Assembly (NCBI GenBank): GCA_027117675.1
Contig: JAJAYM010000206.1
Span: 1-5,079 of the forward strand
Origin: Actinomycetes bacterium
GTDB lineage: Bacteria > Actinomycetota > Actinomycetes > JAHEKZ01
DNA: 5,079 nucleotides
Reading direction: 5' to 3'
The notes below the pieces were generated by a model that searched no databases, was not told where the DNA came from, and saw only the letters and a list, made by a program, of their open reading frames with translations. Below, piece after piece: positions 1 to 4,755 of this stretch; within the stretch, counting starts at the first letter, position 1, and each line of letters starts with the position of its first letter. The position numbers were made by a program, and so were the translations under genes.

Positions 1-349
1 CATCCCCAACCGGTCCAGCAGCGACCCGCACCAGCGGGTCGCGCGCTGGATATACCTCTGACGGCCCAGGAGCAAAGAGCACATCAACACCCTCTGCCGT
101 GCAGAGCTCTAGGTCTGAGGTGAAGGTTCGCGGGTACTTGTCGAGGTCTTCACCTGGTGCGAACTGCAGGGGGTTGAGAAAGTCGGTGACGATCACCCGG
201 GCATCGTGCTGACGCGCACGCCTGATGAGCTCGGCATGACCCGCATGCAGCGCACCCATCGTCATGACGACGGCGACCGACTCCCCGGACGCCGTCCACT
301 GGTCTCGCAGGGACGCCAGCTCCGCGCGAGTCCGTGCAACGGCGATCAC
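1..349 (-). CDS. panC: Pantoate--beta-alanine ligase (pantothenate synthetase), N-terminal 116 residues
   Basis: PanC condenses pantoate with beta-alanine, using ATP through a pantoyl-adenylate, to make pantothenate in the cytosol. The visible 116 residues hold the nucleotide-binding HIGH-type motif MGALHAGH (residues 31-38), FLNPLQF (57-63), EDLDKYPRT (67-75) and the VDVLFAPGPSEVYP stretch (88-101), all in family order. The gene leaves the window at base 1; family members are about 280-310 residues, so well over half is missing. The GTG start at 349 overlaps the TGA of the upstream DUF2520 gene (GTGA) and has GGAGG 7 nt upstream, so the two genes are co-transcribed and probably translationally coupled. 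Residues flanking the motifs are unusual: Met29 replaces the proline of the common VPTMGALH, and Asp56/Leu58 stand where Ile/Val are usual in SIFVNPxQF. I am sure of the family; full activity is likely but not shown. Confidence 0.93.
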   Translation of the reverse strand, partial: MIAVARTRAELASLRDQWTASGESVAVVMTMGALHAGHAELIRRARQHDARVIVTDFLNPLQFAPGEDLDKYPRTFTSDLELCTAEGVDVLFAPGPSEVYPARDPLVRVAAGPVGD

Positions 350-1260
350 CGCTCGTCCTCCGCGCCCTCGATCGCATCGAGCACGGCGTCCGCATCGGCT
401 TCGCTTAGGAGCCCAGCGTCAACAGCACGCCGCGCGGTCTCCCGCGCCAGCGCGACGTAGAGGTCTGCTGTCTGCGGGGAAACGTTGCCAATCTCGTCGA
501 TGTGACGAGCCACAGTCGCAGCGTCACCCCGCATGACCGGACCGGTGAGCGCCCTGTCACCAAGACGTAGAACGTTGTCGAGGGCCGCGCTGACCAGTGG
601 GGACAGCACCTGGCGCGGCTCGTCGATTCCAGCAGCTTCGAGTAGATCGGCACTGGAAGCAACCAAGGTCACGAGATGGTTCGAGGCGTGGGCAAGCGCA
701 GCGTGGTAGAGCGGACGAGCGCTCTCATCAACGTGGACGGGTTCTGCCTCCATCTCCAAGACGAGCGCATCCGCAATGGGCAAGAAAGCAGCTGGCGCGG
801 TTACACCGAAGGAAGCGCCGACGAGTCGGTCGATGTCGATTGACGTCCCGGTGAACGTCATCACCGGATGCAATGCAAGCGGCACAGCTCCCACTCGCTG
901 CGCAGGCTCCAAGACGCTGATCCCGTAACGGCCACTCGTGTGCACCACGATCTGACCGGGTCGCCACGCGTCGACTGCGGCTAGTCCCTCAATGAGCCCC
1001 GGTAGCTGGTCGTCGGGAACTGTCACAAGCACCAGTTCGGCAGCTGCGCAGACCTCGGGCGGCGACATGACGGCAGCGCCGGGCAACAGCGTCTCGGCGC
1101 GCGAGCGTGAGGCGTCCGAAACCGCGGACGCCGCCACTGGCCGGTGGCCAACGCGTGCCAACGCCGCGGCCAATACCGCCCCCACGCGGCCGGTACCGAT
1201 GACGCCGACACTGAGCCGCCCCGGTCGGATCGGGGTGGCGGGCTGCGGGGCTGAGGTCAC
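346..1260 (-). CDS. Rossmann-like/DUF2520 domain NAD(P)-binding protein, pan operon
   Basis: A 304-residue cytosolic protein with an N-terminal Rossmann fold and a C-terminal helical DUF2520 domain, built like 6-phosphogluconate or ketopantoate reductases. Visible signs are beta-strand plus GxGxxG (VGVIGTGRVG, residues 18-27), VPDD (81-84), HTSG (107-110), LHPVMTF (130-136), a helix with YHAALAHASNHLV (185-197) and LTGPVMRGDAATV (238-250), which is typical of DUF2520. The reading frame stays open upstream to about 1902, but the fold begins just after the GTG at 1260; AAGGA lies 12 nt before it, and 304 residues matches the usual size (M. tuberculosis Rv3603c, also directly upstream of panC, is about the same). 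The reaction is not established. The panC coupling suggests a pantothenate role, possibly ketopantoate reduction, which is inference. A start a few codons away cannot be excluded. Confidence 0.92.
   Translation of the reverse strand: MTSAPQPATPIRPGRLSVGVIGTGRVGAVLAAALARVGHRPVAASAVSDASRSRAETLLPGAAVMSPPEVCAAAELVLVTVPDDQLPGLIEGLAAVDAWRPGQIVVHTSGRYGISVLEPAQRVGAVPLALHPVMTFTGTSIDIDRLVGASFGVTAPAAFLPIADALVLEMEAEPVHVDESARPLYHAALAHASNHLVTLVASSADLLEAAGIDEPRQVLSPLVSAALDNVLRLGDRALTGPVMRGDAATVARHIDEIGNVSPQTADLYVALARETARRAVDAGLLSEADADAVLDAIEGAEDER
357..361 (-). promoter_or_regulatory. Ribosome binding site of panC
   Basis: On the minus strand GGAGG lies 7 nt before the GTG at 349, inside the last codons of the upstream gene. 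This perfect Shine-Dalgarno core fixes the panC start at the GTGA overlap. Confidence 0.75.
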
Positions 1261-1303
1261 GAGGCGTTCCAGTCCTTGCGGGGTACCGGACGAGTGTGGT
1301 CCC

Positions 1304-1309
1304 AGCGTA
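1304..1309 (-). promoter_or_regulatory. Candidate -10 box of the DUF2520-panC operon
   Basis: TACGCT on the minus strand fits the actinobacterial TANNNT -10 pattern. Transcription would begin near 1297, leaving a leader of roughly 37 nt that contains the AAGGA site. I see no convincing -35 hexamer at 17 nt. Position and consensus are the only support. Confidence 0.35.
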
Positions 1310-1312
1310 GTG

Positions 1313-1336
1313 GGTGGCCACCAGGCACCTGGTGCC
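1313..1336. repeat. Overlapping palindromes in divergent intergenic region
   Basis: Three perfect inverted repeats overlap in 24 bases: GGTGGCCACC (1313-1322), ACCAGG-CA-CCTGGT (1320-1333) and GGCACC-T-GGTGCC (1324-1336). They lie between the outward-facing -10 boxes at 1304-1309 and 1348-1353, roughly where the -35 regions of both promoters would be, and upstream of both inferred transcription starts. This placement suits an operator for a dimeric repressor or activator acting on the pan operon, the acetyltransferase-methyltransferase operon, or both. No known regulator is recognised. Confidence 0.5.
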
Positions 1337-1347
1337 GGATCGACGGC

Positions 1348-1353
1348 TAGCGT
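1348..1353 (+). promoter_or_regulatory. Candidate -10 box giving a leaderless GNAT mRNA
   Basis: TAGCGT matches TANNNT and ends 6 nt before the GTG at 1360. That is the spacing expected if transcription begins at the start codon itself, as in the many leaderless actinobacterial mRNAs. It also fits the lack of a usable Shine-Dalgarno sequence before this GTG (only GCAAG abuts it). Confidence 0.45.
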
Positions 1354-1359
1354 GGCAAG

Positions 1360-1896
1360 GTGACGATCACGTACCCACTGTTCAGCCGGAGCGAAGCAGC
1401 GGCCCTGGCCAGCTTCCTGGCATCCGACGAGTGGCCGTTCCACACGGGAATGCACGTAACGCAGGAGGCAGCGCACGCACGGATTGCCGCTGGAGAATTC
1501 GCCGGCGAGCATGACCGCACCCACTGGATCGTTGCTGACGGCGAGCGCGTGGGAATGATCCACCTCCAGGACCTGGGCGACGGCACCCCACTTTTCGACC
1601 TTCGGCTGCGCAGGAGCCACAGGGAGAAAGGGCTGGGCACAACCGCCGTCAAATGGCTCACGGCCACCGTGTTCAACGAGTTCACCCACCTCCAGCGCAT
1701 TGAGGCGACAACACGTCAGGACAACTGGGCCATGCGGCGCGTTCTCGTGAACTGCGGCTTCGCCAAAGAAGCGAGCTATCGCCAGGCATGGCCATCCGAC
1801 GATGGCCCGCCGTACGACAGCATCGGTTACGGAATCCTGCGCAGCGACTTCGAGCGTGGAGTCACGACGCCGGTCAACTGGAATGACGGTCCGTGA
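1360..1896 (+). CDS. GNAT-family N-acetyltransferase (RimJ/RimL-like)
   Basis: A 178-residue cytosolic acetyltransferase expected to move the acetyl group of acetyl-CoA to an amine; the acceptor is unknown. The acetyl-CoA pyrophosphate loop (motif A) is clear: REKGLGT at residues 88-94, matching R/QxxGxG, followed by helix AVKWLTATVF (96-105). Next come the beta strand RIEATTRQDN (113-122) and the helix NWAMRRVLVNCGF (122-134), the RimJ/RimL-type ending seen in GNATs that use protein or small-amine acceptors. EWPFH (24-28), DLGDGTPLFDLR (71-82) and TPVNW (170-174) look like signatures of an actinobacterial subfamily. The GTG start is chosen because similarity begins at once, the next in-frame Met is residue 31, and a -10 box suits a leaderless message. 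The stop overlaps the next gene's GTG, so the two are an operon. Overall function is unassigned. Confidence 0.92.
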   Translation: MTITYPLFSRSEAAALASFLASDEWPFHTGMHVTQEAAHARIAAGEFAGEHDRTHWIVADGERVGMIHLQDLGDGTPLFDLRLRRSHREKGLGTTAVKWLTATVFNEFTHLQRIEATTRQDNWAMRRVLVNCGFAKEASYRQAWPSDDGPPYDSIGYGILRSDFERGVTTPVNWNDGP

Positions 1897-2909
1897 CGGC
1901 ACAGACCTGGTCCGACGCCATGGGAGCGGCGCTCTACGGGCCCGGGGGCTTTTACCGACATCACGCTCCCGACGCGCACTTTCGCACCAGCGTCAGTGCT
2001 TCACCCTTACTGGCCGAGTCACTCGTGCGGCTGGTCGTTGCCGTCGATGAGGCGCTGGGAAGTTCGGACCGACTAGCCGTCGTCGATGTCGGAGCGGGTG
2101 ACGGAAGCCTGCTGGTCGCACTCATGCAGGTGCTTCCAGACGGGCTCGCGGGTCGGGTCGACGCGCTTGCTGTCGACATCAGACCGCGCCCCACGCCACT
2201 CCCGGCCAGCGTCGAGTGGACCGAGGTCATCCCCCGAGGCGTCGACGGACTCGTGATCGCGCACGAGTACCTCGACAACGTTCCATGCGACGTCGCGCAA
2301 GTCGGCGACGACGGCTCGCTGCGCCAGGTGACGGTCGACGTCAGCTCCGGGGAGGAGAGCCTTGGTCCGCCACTCAGTGATGAACAGCAGGCGTGGGTTG
2401 AGCGTTGGTGGCCACCCGGAGAGCCCGGGGACCGCGCGGAGATCGGCACCGAGCGTGACCATGCCTGGCGCCAAGTTCTCGAGGTACTGGACCGAGGGGT
2501 CGCCGTTGCTGTCGACTACGGCCACACCCAAGGTGAACGCGTCTCCGGCGCCTATTCAGCAGGGACGCTCACGGCCTACCGGGACGGGCATCAGGTCGTC
2601 CCTGTGCCGGACGGCAGCTGTGACATCACCGCGCACGTCACTATTGACGCGTGCCTGGCCGCGGGGCGGGAGGCAGGCGCGGAAAACAGCGCGCTGCTTC
2701 GCCAAGCCGACCTGCTCGGTGCTCTCGGTCTACACGCGCGACGCCCGCCGCTCGACCTAGCCACTTCCGAGCCCCGGCGGTACATCGAAGGTCTCTTGCG
2801 TGCGTCACACGCCGCCGAGCTTCTCGACCCCGTTTCCCTCGGATCGTTCTGGTGGCTGCTGCAAGCCAAGGGCTGCCAGCCGGTCGTTGACGGCATCGAC
2901 TGGCTGTGA
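1893..2909 (+). CDS. MidA/NDUFAF7-family class I SAM-dependent methyltransferase
   Basis: A 338-residue member of the SAM-dependent methyltransferase family PF02636 (formerly DUF185). The eukaryotic member NDUFAF7 (MidA) symmetrically dimethylates an arginine of the complex I subunit NDUFS2. Visible features: an N-terminal ALYGPGGFY (13-21) and HFRTSVSASPLLA (29-41), the family lead-in; SAM-binding motif I VVDVGAGDGSLL (63-74); acidic strand end AVDIRPR (93-99); the post-motif LVIAHEYLDNVPCDV (120-134), like the family's NExxDxxP; VAVAVDYG (203-210); GTLTAYRDGHQV (224-235); and DITAHVTID (244-252). The length is close to the family norm. The GTG start overlaps the GNAT stop (GTGA) with only a weak GGAA 9 nt upstream, so translational coupling is likely. 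A nuoD lies on the same strand 1.8 kb downstream. The last 105 bp overlap the opposing PH-domain gene. Methylation of NuoD is inference; the family call is firm. Confidence 0.92.
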   Translation: MTAQTWSDAMGAALYGPGGFYRHHAPDAHFRTSVSASPLLAESLVRLVVAVDEALGSSDRLAVVDVGAGDGSLLVALMQVLPDGLAGRVDALAVDIRPRPTPLPASVEWTEVIPRGVDGLVIAHEYLDNVPCDVAQVGDDGSLRQVTVDVSSGEESLGPPLSDEQQAWVERWWPPGEPGDRAEIGTERDHAWRQVLEVLDRGVAVAVDYGHTQGERVSGAYSAGTLTAYRDGHQVVPVPDGSCDITAHVTIDACLAAGREAGAENSALLRQADLLGALGLHARRPPLDLATSEPRRYIEGLLRASHAAELLDPVSLGSFWWLLQAKGCQPVVDGIDWL

Positions 2910-4214
2910 CTCCGGTTGCCCAGGTCCGGCTAACCGACGGGCGAGGCCGGACCGCTCCGCCTGCTCGTGTGCCAGCGCCCTTGCCCGCGACGCACTTTGA
3001 TGCAACGCCGCGACCGATACCGGCCCGGGGGTCGAGTCGACGTACACCGATGCCAGACCAAGCCGGTGCTGCCACGGACCCTGTGTGAGCCGAACGCTCT
3101 GCGTGCGGGCGTGCGGTACGACGTCCCACTTCGGCACGAGCCAACCGCGACGCGTGACGAAGACCACCGACGTTGCGCCCACCCCGAGTTGCTTGTACTG
3201 CAGCGGCGCGCGCCAACGCGCCGACCGCGGTGCAGTCGTCAGCTCAACACTGAAGGGATCGACACCAGGAAGGATCTGTTGCAGCAGTGCCCGCGCCACG
3301 GGCAGCGGCGCAACGGGAAGAATGACCGATGGCCGATCCTCGCCTTCCTCGCCACCAGTTGCCCCGGCGACATTTACCACCACGCGCACCCAGCCCCAAG
3401 GCTTCCACATCAGTGGTCGTTCGATGCGCACCGCCTGTACGCGTCCCGGCGGCACAGTCTGCGACCGGTGGGAGGTCAGGCCGAACCGCAGGCGCAGACC
3501 GTCGGAAGACTGCGCGACTGTGAAGCCGAAGTACTTCAAGAACTGGCCGCCGACAACAGTGATCGGGGCAATGACAAGGAAGAACCCGGTGAGACCCAGC
3601 TCCCAGACACCGGAGACACCGGCGATCGCCACCATGGTCGGGACCAACAACAGGAGGAAGACCGTTGACGGCTGCAGCACGAGGGATGCGAGCAGATGCG
3701 GCGACGGCACTTGGACGAGCACCTGTTCGGGTGCTGTGTCTACAGTAGCGCCTTCATCGGGCCGTAGACCGGCCGCCTTCGCGAGTAGTTCGGCGCGCAG
3801 CTGCTGGGCGTCCTCGAGCGACAGGTACTGAAGCTTCGTGCCCTCGGCGGAAGCCCCGGCGACCTCCGGGCGCAGCTCGGCAAGCCCGAAGATCCTGGCC
3901 AGGATCGGCTGGGTGATGTCGACGGACTGCAGCCGCGAGAGCTGGACGCGGCGCTCGTTGCGAACAAATACACCGGAGTTGATGCGTAGGTCACCGTCGT
4001 CGTCGTAGAAGAAGGTGAGTCGCGTCCAGGAGAAGAATGCATAGAGGCCGACCCCGATCAGGATCAGGGCGATAACGCCACCCGTTCCGAGGCCGCCGAG
4101 GACGTTGGTTGCCTCGCCGCCCCCGTAGACGAAGACGCCGATGATCAGGACAGGGGCGGCTCGAACTACCGTGACGAGTGGCGTCACGTGGTGGGTGCGG
4201 CGTGGCTCGGTCAT
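2805..4214 (-). CDS. Multi-PH-domain membrane protein (YdbT-like)
   Basis: A 469-residue membrane protein with repeated bacterial PH domains (bPH_2, PF03703). Order: two hydrophobic helices (about 12-31 and 46-63); PH1 (66-150) with QLSRLQSVDITQPILARIFG (91-110); two more helices (about 172-199 and 203-226); PH2 (230-316) with VPPGRVQAV (254-262); then a third PH-like unit (335-412) with VPHARTQSVRLTQGPWQHRLGL (366-387) and no helix of its own; and a Pro/Gln/Glu-rich tail. The ATG start overlaps the stop of the smaller PH gene (ATGA), giving the same small-then-large pair as Bacillus ydbS-ydbT, a sigma-W operon tied to resistance to antimicrobial peptides. A protective membrane role here is inference. 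The final 34 codons and stop lie antisense to the methyltransferase gene; no earlier in-frame stop exists, so the overlap is forced. Confidence 0.9.
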   Translation of the reverse strand: MTEPRRTHHVTPLVTVVRAAPVLIIGVFVYGGGEATNVLGGLGTGGVIALILIGVGLYAFFSWTRLTFFYDDDGDLRINSGVFVRNERRVQLSRLQSVDITQPILARIFGLAELRPEVAGASAEGTKLQYLSLEDAQQLRAELLAKAAGLRPDEGATVDTAPEQVLVQVPSPHLLASLVLQPSTVFLLLLVPTMVAIAGVSGVWELGLTGFFLVIAPITVVGGQFLKYFGFTVAQSSDGLRLRFGLTSHRSQTVPPGRVQAVRIERPLMWKPWGWVRVVVNVAGATGGEEGEDRPSVILPVAPLPVARALLQQILPGVDPFSVELTTAPRSARWRAPLQYKQLGVGATSVVFVTRRGWLVPKWDVVPHARTQSVRLTQGPWQHRLGLASVYVDSTPGPVSVAALHQSASRARALAHEQAERSGLARRLAGPGQPESQPVDAVNDRLAALGLQQPPERSEGNGVEKLGGV

Positions 4215-4702
4215 AGGCCAGCGCTTCGCTGCTCACCGAGAGCCGCCAGCTGGTCACGCAAACGTCCGGCCTCGTCCGGCGGCAGCCCCGGAATCGTGGC
4301 GTCGGTGGTCGCAGCCGCGGTGTGTAGTTGCACGGTGGCGAGCCCGAGATACCGCTCGAGCGGGCCGCGGCGCACGTCGACGAGCTGCATTCGCCCGTAG
4401 GGCACCAGAACGAGCCGTCGGAACACGATGCCGGACACGACCAGCAAGTCATCAGCGCGTTCGGAGTAGCCGATCGCGCGGACTTGCCGGCCGATCAACC
4501 ACCAGAGCCAGCCAGCCACGACCAAGCCGATCAGCAGAGCCGCGAACCCGAGTTCGGCCCTATCCCCCACGGCGAGGGCGATAACGACCACCAGGGTGCC
4601 GATAGTCGTCAGCCCCAGCACAACGATTCGTCGCGCGGTGGCAAGCCGCGGATTCACCGAGATCCAGCCACGCTCGTCGGGCAAGAAAGGGTCACGGCTC
4701 AT
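4211..4702 (-). CDS. Small PH-domain membrane protein (YdbS-like)
   Basis: A 163-residue protein with two transmembrane helices (about 25-45 and 50-71) followed by one bacterial PH domain (72-155). The PH core VPYGRMQLVDVRRGPLERYLG (100-120, key residues Arg103-Met104-Gln105 and Leu119-Gly120) repeats the pattern seen in the larger downstream protein, and it ends in the helix PPDEAGRLRDQLAALG (141-156). This is the YdbS half of a YdbS/YdbT pair; the two presumably form one membrane complex with PH domains on the cytosolic face (inference). The ATG at 4702 is preferred over the in-frame ATG at 4741: AGGTAGG ends 9 nt before it, TAGGTT could serve as the -10 of a leaderless message, and the extra 13 residues would run nearly to the opposing nuoD start. 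No signal peptide is seen. Substrate or ligand unknown. Confidence 0.9.
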   Translation of the reverse strand: MSRDPFLPDERGWISVNPRLATARRIVVLGLTTIGTLVVVIALAVGDRAELGFAALLIGLVVAGWLWWLIGRQVRAIGYSERADDLLVVSGIVFRRLVLVPYGRMQLVDVRRGPLERYLGLATVQLHTAAATTDATIPGLPPDEAGRLRDQLAALGEQRSAGL

Positions 4703-4709
4703 GTTGGGC

Positions 4710-4715
4710 AACCTA
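4710..4715 (-). promoter_or_regulatory. Candidate -10 box of the PH-domain gene pair
   Basis: TAGGTT on the minus strand fits TANNNT and lies 7 nt before the ATG at 4702, so transcription could begin at the A of that codon. The same bases contribute to an AGGTAGG Shine-Dalgarno-like run, so they may be one or the other; with a promoter further upstream the transcript would start inside the nuoD leader. Confidence 0.35.
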
Positions 4716-4719
4716 CCTT
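4714..4719 (+). promoter_or_regulatory. Possible -10 box of nuoD
   Basis: TACCTT fits TANNNT, would start transcription near 4726, and would give a leader of about 30 nt that contains the strong Shine-Dalgarno site. It overlaps the opposing -10 candidate by two bases, so the two promoters could compete. No good -35 hexamer is visible; weakly supported. Confidence 0.22.
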
Positions 4720-4741
4720 CCCGACACCGGCACCCCGACAT

Positions 4742-4748
4742 GGAAGGA
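4742..4748 (+). promoter_or_regulatory. Ribosome binding site of nuoD
   Basis: GGAAGGA lies 7 nt before the GTG at 4756. It decides in favour of this GTG over the in-frame GTGs at 4771 and 4774 and the ATG at 4807, which falls just before the conserved region. Confidence 0.75.
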
Positions 4749-4755
4749 TCGGCCC

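Noticed and set aside
1261..1902. A 214-residue N-terminal extension of the DUF2520 gene on the minus strand
   Set aside because: The frame is open to 1902, but this part runs antisense through the whole GNAT gene, shows no recognisable domain, and the Rossmann fold begins right after the GTG at 1260.
1961..2531. Minus-strand frames within the methyltransferase gene
   Set aside because: Ser/Thr-rich or unstructured translations antisense to clear SAM-binding motifs.
2870..2910. GCCAG...CTGGC inverted repeat at the end of the methyltransferase gene as a terminator
   Set aside because: Only five paired bases over a long GC-rich loop, within coding sequence of both strands and with no T-tract; chance pairing is likely.
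2641..3216. A 191-residue minus-strand frame across the gene ends
   Set aside because: Ala/Arg-rich composition with no motifs; it crosses both well-supported genes out of frame.
2967..3831. Long plus-strand frames (2967-3668 and 3085-3831) opposite the large PH-domain gene
   Set aside because: Their translations are Arg/Pro/Thr-rich with no domain, and the minus-strand frame has clear PH domains and membrane helices; these are high-GC shadow frames.
4220..4235. Small hairpin AGCG-CTT-CGCT upstream of the large PH-domain gene start
   Set aside because: Four base pairs only, inside coding sequence; expected by chance at this GC content.
4703..4741. Earlier ATG at 4741 as the start of the small PH-domain protein
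   Set aside because: It adds 13 Cys/Arg-rich residues with no family likeness, and the ATG at 4702 has better upstream signals.
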